DNA of 64,000 nt from Manduca sexta (lineage: Eukaryota; Arthropoda; Insecta; Lepidoptera; Sphingidae): positions 13,380,913 to 13,444,912 of the forward strand of contig NC_051131.1 in assembly GCF_014839805.1 (NCBI RefSeq), given 5' to 3'. The translations under genes and the position numbers were made by a program. Within the stretch, counting starts at the first letter, position 1. Every line of letters starts with the position of its first letter. Below are positions 1 to 11,586 of this stretch, piece by piece. Under the pieces are notes generated by a model. That model did no database searches and was not told the DNA's origin. It was given only the letters and a program-made list of their open reading frames with translations.

Positions 1-362
1 GACAAGTTTAACACGAAGTTCTTCGCTAATCATGTCAAAGTAATATACTTTTTATTAAAGTGCAAAAAATATGTGCTATTTGTGTCTCTTTCGGAGCTAA
101 TTGCTTCCGCTGTGTTTTGATAATATTTGTTATATGAAAAGAGGTGTAAATAAACTAAAATCCACCATTATAATAAAAGCTTTTGTGGTATCATAGAGCT
201 TTTCTTTCTGCGTATTTTCATAAAAATAGTTCTAAAATATATGACGCTATCTATTGCCTGAATATCGAAGTGATAGTTTTCGCCAGTAAATATAGATGGC
301 GTTAAACACTGGTTAACTAATAAGTAATTATTTATAATTTTTAAATGCTACTTCTCTTTCAG

Positions 363-1261
363 GGACCAAGAAGAGTTCCAGGCTTACAAGCTGTTGTTTA
401 TCTGATACCAGATGAAGAATCAGGTGTAAGCGGTGAGCTAATCTTCACGCAAATCATTCCCAACGGTCCAGTGACTATTGAAGGTAATGTGACTGGCCTG
501 GCTCCTGGTCTCCATGGATTCCATATACATCAAACAGGAGCTATTAAAGATAGCTGCAAGGACATTGGGCCACACTTTATTGCGTATTATGTGAGTATTT
601 CTGATTTAAATATATCATTCTAACTGGTGGGAGATGCTACCGCCATCTAGTAGATAGCTATGTCAACTCAACACTCAAAATTATCATAATGGATCATAGT
701 TGGCGCTGTTCCATATTGTAAAATTTGCATATTGGCATACTAGACAGCCTTTCAGTAAAGATTAACCACCAATTACCCGCTAGTTATTTGAAATCGTTTC
801 TAAATTCTATGCAATGGTAGGCACATACGTAAATACAAAACTCAGATGCATTCAACGAATTATGAGGTAGGCTATCATTATGTATTTTCACATTGTTCAC
901 TCATGTTCACTGCTAACAGTAAAGTTATAGAGTAGCAAACTAGATGGCGCTGAATTTAACAATTAATATAAATAATGAACCATATATAAAAAAAACAATT
1001 CAGGGCCGTCACGGAGGACCACGGGACGCCGTTCGTCACGTCGGAGACCTCGGAAACATCAAGGCTGAAGAAGGCGCCACTCTCAATGTAAAAATTATCG
1101 ACCATTTGATTCAACTGACCGGCCCTCGCTCGATAGTTGGCAGGTCATTGGCTATATCCAAAAGCGAAGATGATTATGGGCGGTCTAGTACCGAAGACAG
1201 TGCTCTGACAGGTACTTCGGGCCCGGCAGTGGCCTGTGGAATCATAGGCTACTTGCACTGA
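363..1261 (+). CDS. Cu/Zn superoxide dismutase-fold protein, 3' part (first exons outside window)
   Basis: Two exons are visible: 363-590 (acceptor TTTCAG, donor GTGAGT, phase 0) and 1004-1261 (acceptor ATTCAG, stop TGA). Joined they align end to end with the Cu/Zn SOD fold, and the junction after GPHFIAYY keeps the usual spacing to RHGGP. Seen directly: the HGFHIHQ pair (human SOD1 His46/His48), GPHF (His63), RHGG (His71), RHVGD (His80, Asp83), and the disulfide cysteines in KDSCKD and VACGIIG. The fourth copper ligand, His120, is replaced: the segment reads AISKSEDD where SOD1 has a histidine. The Arg143 position reads Ala (SGPAVACG). Known: both residues matter for superoxide dismutation in SOD1, and copper-chaperone and SOD-related paralogues often lack them. 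Inferred: a non-canonical or inactive SOD-like protein. Any signal peptide would be in the missing 5' part. It is convergent with ACBP-1. Confidence 0.9.
938..951 (+). promoter_or_regulatory. CTCF-like motif in the SOD-like intron
   Basis: AACTAGATGGCGCTG matches the YAGRKGGCRS core of the CTCF insulator motif. A second match lies at 641-651 on the other strand (TAGATGGCGG) and a weaker one at 293-302 (TAGATGGCGT). Binding is not shown by sequence alone. Confidence 0.35.
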
Positions 1262-2044
1262 GTTAATGCACTAAATATTTTGTAGTGTCAAAATTATGGT
1301 TGTGTAAAACTGTTTCTTTAGGGATTAAAGATTTTAAAGTTCTATTTTTGTATTATTACTAATTGTTTATACCTATGAAAGCTTTTAAAGGGCTATTCGA
1401 TTAATTTTTAACTTAAATTATTTAGGTAGACGCTTTTAAAAATAAAGTAGCTCTTAGGTGAATGAAAAATAAACTTTATTTTCGGTTGTTAAAAAAAAAA
1501 ATACAAAAAAATCATGTCATGCTTGTAACAAAAAATAAACAATATTTCAAAATACCAGTTTTAATGTATATAAAAATTACAACAAACAAAGCAAAGGTAA
1601 ATATTGAAAGTATAAAAATGAGCACCACATTGTGTGTTGAAAATAATTGATTTAGCCGTAGTTATTACTTATAATGTATATCCTAAAATATCCTAATTGT
1701 GCCTAAACCGAAGTAATAAATAGTTTTAATGAGACGGAACGACCTGTTCTAGAAAAATCTAGATCGCATCACAAACTCGCACTTAAATACATAGTATCGA
1801 AAATCACCACTAGATGTCGCTATTTTCAGTTTGTAAATAATTTATTTTGTTACATTATCGGTGTAAATATGAATATATTGTGCGAAACTGTAAACCCTGG
1901 ACGTGCCGCTCATTAAATGTTGTGACATTATCACGCGAGCGACAATATGAGAACAACGTCCGCCTAAAAAAATATAGACGACTGAAACCAATTTTATAGA
2001 ATTTTCCTCATAAATACGGACTTTGAATATAAGAAAATATATGT
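1262..2044. other. Convergent intergenic spacer
   Basis: This AT-rich spacer lies between the SOD-like gene (+) and ACBP-1 (-) and must hold both 3' UTR ends. A TAGATGTCGCT motif near 1791 looks like a decayed copy of the TAGATGGCGC motif seen at 941. No further gene is seen. Confidence 0.6.
1441..1473 (+). terminator. Candidate poly(A) signals of the SOD-like gene
   Basis: Two AATAAA hexamers lie at 1441-1446 and 1468-1473, about 180-210 bases after the stop at 1261. They are the first canonical signals downstream. The cleavage site is not evident. Confidence 0.4.
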
Positions 2045-2050
2045 TTTATT
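2045..2050 (-). terminator. Poly(A) signal of ACBP-1
   Basis: AATAAA on the minus strand (TTTATT on +), about 95 bases past the ACBP-1 stop codon. Confidence 0.6.
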
Positions 2051-2144
2051 TAACTAAAAAATGCAGTATCCCCTTCTCAGTACATTTGAGCCTATATTGC
2101 TTTCAGTATTTTGCCGTCGCGCAATGCTGTCTTTAATCATATGC

Positions 2145-5100
2145 TTATTGAAGTCCGAGGGAAGCGATGAGGCTCTCCACCTTGGCGATGTAGGCTTTTT
2201 GCGCGTCCTCCTTCGATAAGCCGGCCTTTTTGTGCCACGCGTCGAATTTGGCCTTGCCTTTCAGGTCGAGGAGACCGGGGCGGTCTGGAAAGGAGATAAA
2301 AATTTAGTTACAGTAAACAATATAAAAAATCCAGGGTAATTTTTTATGAATAGTAAGTAACCCTTTATGGGTAAGTGTGTACTTAAACGGTTACAAAAGC
2401 AATTTTGATTTATCAAAAGTAGATAAAAACCACGTGCGACATGTTTTATTCTAATATATTACGCTTCTGCATATTCTGTTATTATTTTGTTATTAATTTC
2501 TCAATTTACCTACACACTATTTACTTAGAAGTCTCATCTTTGTCAATACTAATTCCTCTCTTAAGTAATAGTTTTCCATCATAACACGCTTATACTGAAT
2601 TCAAAATCACTACGGTTCATTAAACATAAGAAAGTATGCCGCATGTAATCCAAATGAACAAATCATTAAACTTTCTTTTCTACGAAAGTTCAGCCATAAA
2701 TAACATTGTAATAACAGACATTTTGGGCTATTCCACGCCAGCCGTGTTACTGACCGCGCGACCTTCAGCAGGTAAGCGGATGTTATCTGATGTAGCTTGG
2801 ACTTTGCCAACCTTTTTATACTAAGCACTAATATTAATTGCAAATACGTTGAGGATTTGAAAATATTCTTTCTCCGTATAGTTAAAATAACAAGCGAAAG
2901 TATTTGTGATGTTGCGTAGAAAACGTTATAAAAATTAGCGGCACAACCATCTGTTAAGTGTTGTAAACTAAACAAGCATAACTGAAAGACCACAGTCCTG
3001 TAAAATTGCCAATAGCTCTAAATCACATACATCTGGAATATTGTTTATAAGATTGCACAGTTTTTTAAATTATAACAATGTTTTATCGACTTGTGGAGAA
3101 CATTTTTTAAAAAAATAAGTATTACACCTTAATATAATAACATATTATTATACAAAAAAAAAAACATAAATTTTATTATATTACTAAGATTTTCTATTTA
3201 CAAAACGCGGCTTAATTTGTTACTAAAAGATATTACTTTATAAAACAATTAACTATTAAATACATGGGAAAATCAATTAACAAAATTGTAATCGTTTACG
3301 TTTCTTATGTTTAGTTTAGGCACACCAATTATTGTCATTACTTAAAAAATAACCCGAGAACAACTTAATGAATATGCAAAACAGGTGTGTAATAACTGAA
3401 TCATGAATATTCATTCATTTGTATGGTTAATTAATGTCACCTAAAGGCAAACAATGACAACAGCAATAAGTAGTTGAATGTTGTCTAAGCAGCAGCGTGT
3501 AGTCACTGTTGTGTTCCGGTTTGAAGGAAATTGTAATCAGTGTAACTACTGGATATAATAAATCTTAACATCTCATGTCTCAGGATGACGAGCGCAGTGG
3601 AATACCAAACAATACTTTGTAATTCAAGGTGTTGGATGGTGTTTCACCTGATTATGGGCGGTCATATCGCTTACCATCAGGAAAACGGCAAGCTCGTCTC
3701 ATCATTCAAAGCAATAAAAAAAAAGTCCAATGTATGATCATGATGAGCCATAAAAAATCTTTTATTATTTAAATGCGTAAATTTCTTAAATGTATATGAT
3801 CTGTTAGTAATAAACGCAGAAAAAATTAAATGTAAATCAGATACATTTTATCTCTGAAAATAGTTTTCTTTTGCCGGGAAAGACCTTCCAGGCGGGCGAA
3901 GCAGCGAGCAATAACTAGTTATTAAGGAAGGTAAATGTTACATCGGTTTCCCGGGAGGTTGAGGAAAGGCAGACCAGACACGATTAAATCAGGTGATAGG
4001 ATTTTTTCGAGAAATCTATTTTTACTAATTTATGCAAACATTACTAGTACGTAAAACCCTTAGGAGCGATTTTTCAACTTCCAGATAAAACTAAATCATC
4101 ATATAACTTCATACTAGAGTAGACAAACAACATAGTTTAATAATATAATTAAATTTTTTTAAATGCTTGTTCCATTTTATCCTTTGAAAAACATTTATCT
4201 GATTATTGTAAAATCAGCTTTAAAAATAATAATTAAAAACCAAATAAATTATGATTGAGTATCGATTTATCAGGAAATTACGTGCGTTATCAAAAAAACG
4301 ATTTATTTGATTAGCACAAGTGTTTATCGATAAACGGTGTGAATATTTTTTACATTACACATTTTCAAACCTTTTCTAGGAAAACTGACCTAGTTTTTAA
4401 GTTTAGTAAAAAACTTGTAATAAGAATGGAAGGAAGGTGTGGAGACCTCTTTTTATTTCTGAATCAAGTATTTTTTGCAGTATTTGAGGAATTTCATAGT
4501 TCATTAGATTAATATACTGCGGTAGACTTTATCATGAGTTGGATACATCTTAGTTCACTAGTTTCCCTTTTAGCTGTTTCTTAAAGGATTTTTAAGTACT
4601 AGTTTAAATTTAAGAAAAAGCCTACGAAACTCGAGTATAATGTAGCTTCGAATTTACAAAATACAAACAGATTAGCACGTTTAATGTAACAAACAAAAAT
4701 AAACTTTAATTATATAAAATTAGGGTGGATTATTCTAAAAGCAAAAATAGGCGTTGTGATAGTCACAATCTTATTAATATTCATGAAATAATAACTGTAT
4801 TTACATAGAATTACTAAAACCAACTAGTCATGGCAATTATGCTATAAGTATATAAAAGAATTCACTAATATTGTACGCCATTATTGTAGATATAAGCATA
4901 TACTTCAGGTCATTATTATTGTGTGGAATAATTTCCACATGGTTAATGATATCATGAGAGCGAACCAAAGGAGCCTTTTCAAGGATAAACTTCAAGCTTC
5001 AATGAACCAAATGATGAGGTATAAATTATTTAGATTCAAGTGATACGAAATGTTTAAATTATTATTTCAAATACTAAATGAAATGTGACAAACATTACAG

Positions 5101-8100
5101 ATATATATTTTTTAAATTCTGTTTCCATTTGATCGACCGGAATTTATTAATGTTGCCAAAGAAATTTGACATGCAAGTCGATATTGAAAATTGCAATCCA
5201 ATATTACTCTTAAAAAACTTATTACGGCATAATTTATAACTCGTCTATGGTAAGTGTAAACAAAAATTACTTCAATCCAAATAAATCTACTAATAACACC
5301 AAATACATTACTAAAAAGCGGGTAGATTTAAATTTATTTTTCTTTTATGGTAGAAATTTAAAACCGCTTTGAGGCCAGTGGCCGCAATTGCATGCTTCCC
5401 ACGAGATACAATCCTACTCATAAATATTGGTATATCTCCGGTGCAGGAAAACGGAAGTGAGGAGCTCAACCCGCATACTCGCTGTCACGCGGCTGTATGT
5501 ATGTTTGTACGGTAGGTTTAGTTAGATTGGCATTTCCTGATCATCTTGACTAGACTACTACAGATTTGAGTGCGTTTGCCCATTGTCCAGTTATTGACTT
5601 AGAATAGCACATTGAGATGTTTATAGAATAGAAATTGCAACAGTAATAACTAATAAATACTTGATTTTTATGGAACGTATAGTTCAAAATATAAGTGCGA
5701 CAAAAAAAACATCCATGGTCATTACACCCGACGCCGTTATGGCTTTTCTCGTGGAAAACCAGTTTGTTAAACATGAATAATATGCATTCAAGAATCTTGT
5801 TTAAAACAAGAATTTCTAGCGAAATTCATATTAAATTTCTATTGTGAATTATGGGTACCCATCTTATATTTCTATATCCGAGTGTGTCACCTATACCTAT
5901 AGCAAAATAGTAGTAAATTTTGCGCTCAAAAATCAAAATTGGCTGAAGGATCTCACACAAATAAAGAAAAAAATTACAGATTATTTCAATTGTACCCTAA
6001 TTTCATCCAATGATTTAAGAAAAATCATTTTCGTCTTTATTAAATTTATATTTAAAATGAGAGATTAAACTACGAACTAAAAATGGATTTGTAAAAAAGT
6101 TTAATTCCAGAACCAATATATCATGTGTGATCGAACGAGTTCTAAATCATGTCGTAGATCAAATCCCATTGTAAGATTCTTAAAAATCCTTGAGTAAGTT
6201 ACATGTTCCCGTACAAATATAAATACTTAACAACAATAAGCTTGCCCTATTATATGGGACCTATCATAGCTGGCAATTTGTTGTTGGGTCTGTACCGCCG
6301 ATGAGGTAACATACGTGACGTTATACTTACTGGCTGGGTCAGCATCACCAGCTGTTGCCTGTTTGAAGAGCGCGTACAGCTCCAGGAGGTCATTGTCGCT
6401 GGGCAGGGACTTCAGATTCCTGACGTTGCTGGCGGCTTGGTCGAATTGCTGCAAAGAACAGATAGGTCATATTTCAAACAGTCCGGTATTATTGTGTTGA
6501 CTGACGAGGGATAACCAGCTCTTGTCAGTCAGTCTATCTGGACCCTACTCATGCCTGCTTCCCTGTGCCTGTATAATAAAGTAAAACCGGAGTGGGCTTA
6601 ATAATTAAATGATGTTAGTTATTGCCGTTAAACCTGTTTAGCTTGTTTTTAATTTTTGCCATAGGACCCACTACTTTTATACATTTACCGCTAATCTTTA
6701 ATCGTATTAATTGGTAAAAGAGTTTATAAAACTTTTGTATAATTGTAAAATATACGTAGATATTGTAACGTTTAATTTTCAGATGACCCAAACCTCAATC
6801 CCTCTATTACCGTGAAGGCTGCAGCCTTTGCAACGTTTAGAAAATTATAATAGAAAAACACGATAAAATTCGAAAAATTTCAATGGTGAAAAAGTGTTTA
6901 AAGACATCCTAGTATCCAAGATTTTTAACATAACTGCTTGAAAAGCCGAGTAGTGTATTTAGCAGTACAATGTATTATCAGTAGTGTATTTAACATTATA
7001 GCAAGATTAAATCTTAACAAAGCCCCAGCATCATACGACATGGTGGCCATGTTTTTTGTCACGATCCAAAGCTTGTTTGTGAATGGCCGTGAACCTGGGC
7101 TCACTGGATTGAGTCAGTGAGGGTAGTCCTTGATAAAAATTGCTTATAAAAAATTCAAACTAAGGCTATGTATAAATAAGCAATGATACAGTTCGAGCCG
7201 ATTTGGAAAATTGGATGAGGAGAATCAAAGCCCATCTGAATTTAGTAAAAATTCGAAATACTATTTTACTACGACATAGTTTTAACAGTGAAACAGTTTC
7301 TTCAGATTACTTTAATATACTTTTCTTTGAGGTAGTTGTCATCATATACGCATGTACAATTATAATGTTTTTATTTCGCTGACATGGTATTGTGGATTCT
7401 CATGCTATATAGACTGCCTATTGAATCATAGCGATAAAACTTCTGATATGATATAATTACTCAGTATTATGAATATGAAGTGTACATGTAATAAATCGCT
7501 ATCGATTACCAATGTTATCTGTTCTTATCGGCTGATGATTCACCAAACACAACCTAACTAACCTAACCAGCAACGCCATCTATAGTATTACAAGTTTGGG
7601 TATGGGCAATGTCTGAAAATACTAACCCCATTCTAAAAATTCTTTTGTCAATATGTGTACTCTTAAATGCTTTATGATATTTTATCGCGGGAACTATTAC
7701 AGAACAAACCACGAGCAAAACTAGTAGTATATGAAAGTGATAAAAATATAACGTAAATATATTATGTGGATTAGACATTCTTGGTCATGGAATCATTACA
7801 ATATTTATAAATTAATTATTTGTGTTAATTTATTCTTTAAACTATGGCATTTAACCCCTACCTCCCCTATCAAATTATAGGTAGCGAAGTCAAAATATAA
7901 ATACGAATCATGAAACCTTGCCTACTTCTGCAGGGACACAAAGTTACACATTTAAAATAAACTGTTGCATGCATGCATAATAATTAGAGATTTAGTTTGC
8001 ATTCCTTTATAATTAAAATGCACACAGCCACCATTTTCGTTCCCCTAACTACAGAAAAATTTACATGTTTATCACTTAAATACAAAAATAACTTTAAGTG

Positions 8101-10059
8101 TTTTCAACAGACATGTTAATGTATGCACAAAATGACTTACATGTATTGTTTTTTGTATGATTAACTTTGGCTGACATCAAAGGTTGAAGTTCTGTCATTG
8201 TAAACATAGTGAATACTAGAAAAAAATTAAATTCTAAATATGACTACTTCTACGTTTTCTAGAGTACACCTACCCTCTTTAGTCTCTGTACCACGTAAAG
8301 GTTGACTGGCAAAAAATGCCTAACATTAACTCCACCTCTATCTTTTTGTATATGAAGTTTATATATCATTAGGGTTGATTTTTCAGTGCCCCGTTTCAAA
8401 ATGTTTTGTACAACACTGTCATGGTGAGCATTAAATGTTGCGCATCAAGTCTTGTGTGGTGAATATCTTTTAATTATAACACTTTGTAATGTCTTTTTAT
8501 TATAGCTATTAAACATTTTTATTTATATGGGCATGTTAAAATGATACCACAACGTTTCCAACAATAATAATAATAAGTTTTATTTAAAAAGTACATAATG
8601 TGTTTTACAGTTAAAAAAAAACAGTGGTATAACAAATTTCTAAAAACAAAAATAAAGTATTTACCAGGGGTACCCAAACTAGGCCGTGCCTGTACCTTGG
8701 GATACCATTAAAAATTATAAATCGTATAATTTGTAATTGCTTGGTGAGCATTAATCTAAATTAATAAAATAAAACTATTGACAAGATAACTTAGAAAATT
8801 AAATTAAATGCCAATGTTTTGCAACATTAGATAAAAAATCTTGGAAAGTTTTAAGCTATATAACTTTTTGCATAAGTAAGGAAACAAACAGATTCAAAAC
8901 AGGTTTTTGTGGTAAAATCTCTTTTATGTTTCTTGCATTTATTATAGTCCAGTGGCAAAACAAGATTTTAAGGTTGTTTAACTTTCAATTATTGCAGCAA
9001 AGTGGCTAAACTATATCTTAGACTAAAAATAATCAGGGAATAATTGTACCATTTTAATTCTAAATAATGAAACATCTACATGGCAGTGTAAAAAAAATAT
9101 CAGGTTGATACAGTAAAAGAAAAGGAAAAATTAAGAATTAAGTATCTAAGGAATGTAATATAGAAGAGTACATGACTTGCAAAGTCCAACATTTCTGCTT
9201 ATATCTTTAATTAAAAACTGGCTTATAAAACATTCTCAAATTAGATAAAAGAAATGAAAAAGATATAAAACTATTTTTCATTTGCTAATTTATTCAAAAT
9301 TCTTGTTCTTAAAATACATGAATTATAAAAAAGCATATATATACACAAAAACAAAAAGATTGTTGAACCTGATAATGTTTGCTTTAAAAAAGCTGATACA
9401 TACAATTATATTATTTTTCATCACATATGTTTTTTAAACTAGATTTAAATTAAATTAAAGGTATTTGAGTCGTAAGGCATTCTGTTCAGCACTTAGCTTG
9501 ACCCTTACTCAATATTTAATTACTTATGTATTATAATAATTAGCTTATTAGAGCTAGACATTTAATATTATTCAAAAAAATATCTAGATTTGAATAGTTT
9601 ATAATGGAAAATTACTTGACAATAATTTAATATGCTACTTGCAAGTCATCATGGCCTTTAGACTGTCAAATTATTCCTGGTGGGTATATGAAAATATATT
9701 AAATGAACATGTATATTCAATTCTGTCAATATAATGATAAATAAAACAAGTGACAAATGGAACAAGTTAAAAAAAATGAGTCAAATGCAGTCCACTAATG
9801 ATAGATGACTTTAATTGGACCTTGGGAGACATGTGAAAAACAATCATGCCAGATATCTGCACTTTGCAACCATACACGCCAAAATAATGATTTATCAATT
9901 AGGTTTAATTGGTTCGCATAAGTTTTACCACCAAAAAAGAGTTAACCTTTTCACTTTATGTTGTAAATAGCAAAATGAAGTGTTATCCGACAAATGCCGG
10001 CAAAATGCAGATGGCATATTAAAATTCTATTCATTACAACTCACCTCTTGCAGAGACAT
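2145..10059 (-). CDS. Acyl-CoA-binding protein 1 (diazepam-binding inhibitor family)
   Basis: Small cytosolic four-helix protein that binds long-chain acyl-CoA esters and buffers or carries them for lipid metabolism. Three coding exons on the minus strand: 10045-10059 (MSLQE, donor GTGAGT, phase 0), 6331-6448 (donor GTAAGT, phase 1) and 2145-2284 ending in TAA. Joined, they give 90 aa, the usual ACBP length. The exon 2/3 join makes [17 protein letters not shown], the ACBP signature. The ligand residues are in place: Tyr and Lys in LYALFKQAT (Tyr28/Lys32 of bovine ACBP), Lys in GKAKF (Lys54) and Tyr in KAYIAK (Tyr73). The ATG at 10059 is chosen because it gives the conserved MSLxE start in a short exon shared with the neighbour gene ACBP-2. 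The sequence closely resembles the known silkworm midgut ACBP, from family knowledge only. Introns are 3.6 and 4.0 kb. Confidence 0.96.
2285..6330 (-). other. ACBP-1 intron 2
   Basis: About 4 kb of AT-rich intron. It holds one recognisable retroposon (3440-3722). A less AT-rich patch at 5360-5480 is unexplained. No other exon or RNA gene is seen. Confidence 0.8.
3440..3722 (+). repeat. Retroposon family D, near-complete 3' part
   Basis: The stretch runs from a CAGTAGTCACTGTTGTGTTCCGG-type segment to CAAAGCAATAAAAAAAA and ends in a poly-A tail. The same sequence recurs on the minus strand at 33397-33718 and 37950-38105, and as a head fragment at 27132-27170. The A-rich tail and interspersed copies indicate a SINE or LINE-derived retroposon. 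It sits in an ACBP-1 intron in antisense orientation. Confidence 0.75.
6480..6590 (+). repeat. Family A retroposon fragment
   Basis: Matches the 3' half of family A (ATTGTGTTGACTG, then TCAGTC, then GCCTGTATAATAAA). Only the tail part remains. Confidence 0.55.
6755..6880 (+). repeat. LINE-like 3' tail fragment
   Basis: The segment with CTGCAGCCTTTGCAACGTTTAG followed by CACGATAAAATTCG is repeated at 26570-26700, where it reads CTGCAAAGTCTTCGAAACGTCGGG and CGCGATAAAATCC. Two diverged copies show an interspersed repeat; the class is inferred. Confidence 0.5.
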
Positions 10060-10082
10060 GATGACTTTAAGACTTCTTTAAC
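10045..10082 (-). other. ACBP-1 exon holding the start codon and a short 5' UTR
   Basis: On the minus strand an intron ends in a poly-T tract followed by ATTATAG at 10083. The exon then runs 23 bases of leader before ATG at 10059 and ends at the GTGAGT donor. It shows that transcription starts further upstream, in a separate non-coding exon. Confidence 0.75.
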
Positions 10083-10267
10083 CTATAATCGAAAAAAAAA
10101 CAATAAACTTTAATTGTTACGAATTCAACCTCAACATAACCTTTTTAAATTTTCAATTTCGAACTGCAATGTGTTTAATGTTAATGGTAGTAATAAAATT
10201 CAGCTTTAAAAAACAAAATTAATGAATTATATCTACAGTCAGAGTGTAAATTAATATCACTGCTTAC

Positions 10268-10300
10268 TTTTGTGGAAGCGACCAGTCGACACGATTTCTC
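10268..10300 (-). other. ACBP-1 5' non-coding first exon
   Basis: A minus-strand GTAAGC donor follows CCACAAAA at 10268, and a TATA box lies about 25-30 bases before the inferred start. The start near 10296-10304 is inferred from the TATA spacing, not seen. The intron to 10083 is short, about 185 bases. Confidence 0.6.
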
Positions 10301-10321
10301 GTTAGGAACTGGCTGAGTCGG

Positions 10322-10327
10322 TTTATA
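10322..10327 (-). promoter_or_regulatory. TATA box of ACBP-1
   Basis: TATAAA on the minus strand inside CTGTATAAACCGACTCAG, placed correctly for the non-coding exon that ends at 10268. A focused TATA promoter suits a strongly expressed gut or fat-body gene; that last point is inference. Confidence 0.65.
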
Positions 10328-10329
10328 CA

Positions 10330-11263
10330 GAATGGTAAACAGTTATATCAAACAAAAGTGGTTATGACGAATTATCGCTTGACTACGTTGCTTGTCCTTA
10401 TCGTGCGATGGGTTGATAAATAAAAAATAAAACTTTGTACGATTGCGTGACGCATTCGACACATCACACGTAACCTTATTTTTTAATTGTCAAAATTTGG
10501 AAGTTCATAGCAATATATCATAAGGATCAACATTCTCTATTCGTTGTTCGTGATTATGCGGATATTTCAATACATTTAAAACTTTTCTAGCGGCATAAAT
10601 ATCATGTAATAATGTAAGAATTTTGTTAGCAAAATATTATTATACACATTTGTATTTAGCTGGCATAACGTTCCAAGTTCCATAACCCCTGTTATTATCG
10701 CGATTCGCGAATCGAGTCAGCCCCGACTTGTGTCCTGTTTAAAACTCGCTATATTCTTTTCTCAAAAATCACAAAATAATTAAGTACTTCATTATTAAAT
10801 AATATATTTTCCTATTGTTTGAGTTTCTGATCTGCCTACATCTACTACAAAAAGTCCACAAGCACGTGTACCTGCACATACCTAAGTAGCTACCGAAGTC
10901 AGTACTCAGAAAAAAAATGAAATGACTTCTTTGTACCTACTGACTTGTAGTTTCAAATATTTTATTCGTTTTAATTTAAAGTAGCAATAGGCTGCCCCAA
11001 AATCCTTTTGGATAGGCATCAAGTTAGCCTTTGGTGGACATGGACCACTAGTTCCTCAGATTTATAATACAGTTTGATCCTTTTGCTTTTATAAATGACA
11101 TATACCTACAATATATTCGAGGTAAGTACCTACCTTACGTATTTTAAACAAACTTAAATATTGATAAAGTCTGTGTTATTGGCGACGGACAAACGAAGCG
11201 AAAACATACGGCCATTGTTTTCTTTGAACCAAGATATTTATTAATATCTAAGTATAATAAATA
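10330..11263. other. Intergenic, ACBP-1 upstream region
   Basis: AT-rich sequence upstream of the ACBP-1 promoter. No gene or clear repeat is seen. Proximal promoter elements would lie in the first few hundred bases. Confidence 0.6.
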
Positions 11264-11586
11264 CTAGCTTATGCTCGCGGTCCGCCATCGTAGAAAAGTG
11301 TTTCAGGGTAAAAGTCCCTCTTTATAACTTATCGGGATAAAAAATTTCCTTCGCACCCAGGAGTACCTGATGTTGCTTTCTATTAAGGTCAGTCGGGGGA
11401 AGTGCGCCATAAAATTGTATAACATCAATAGTTTTAGATTTTTTAGGGCAGGTGCTCCGTCTTACTTACCCCGTCGGCGCACTTGCCCCACCTGATCTTA
11501 GTGAAAAAAAAAAAAGAAAACCTGTTTAGTAGTTCCTGAAATAAGCGCGTTCAATCAAACTAACTCTTCAGCTTTATATAAAAGTA
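11264..11586 (-). mobile_element. Helitron fragment, inverted
   Basis: Read on the minus strand it starts with a TATATAAAGCTGAAGAGTT-type Helitron head and ends CGAGCATAAGCTAG followed by T at 11263, the CTAG-type Helitron 3' end. Most of the interior is missing. A small hairpin element at about 11384-11500 interrupts it. It abuts the intact Helitron at 11587 head to head. Confidence 0.6.
11384..11500. mobile_element. Small hairpin element nested in a Helitron
   Basis: Imperfect inverted repeats of about 23 bases bound it: AAGGTCAGTCGGGGGAAG... on the left and the complement ...CTTGCCCCACCTGATCTT on the right. TA flanks both ends, which fits a Tc1/mariner-type target duplication, though TA is too short to prove it. 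Confidence 0.45.

Larger units (their letters stand above)
6449..10044 (-). other. ACBP-1 intron 1
   Basis: About 3.6 kb, AT-rich. It holds a family A retroposon fragment (6480-6590) and a LINE tail fragment (6755-6880). The long 8.5-10 kb part is very AT-rich with no recognisable feature. A motif AACGCCATCTATAG at 7571 resembles the CTCF-like sites near the window start. Confidence 0.75.

Noticed and set aside
1462..1650. 62-codon frame after the SOD-like gene
   Set aside because: Lys/Asn-rich product of AT-rich DNA in a 3' UTR; no domain and no splice support.
2610..2993. 127-codon minus-strand frame in ACBP-1 intron 2
   Set aside because: No recognisable domain, AT-rich, overlaps another open frame on the other strand; looks like chance.
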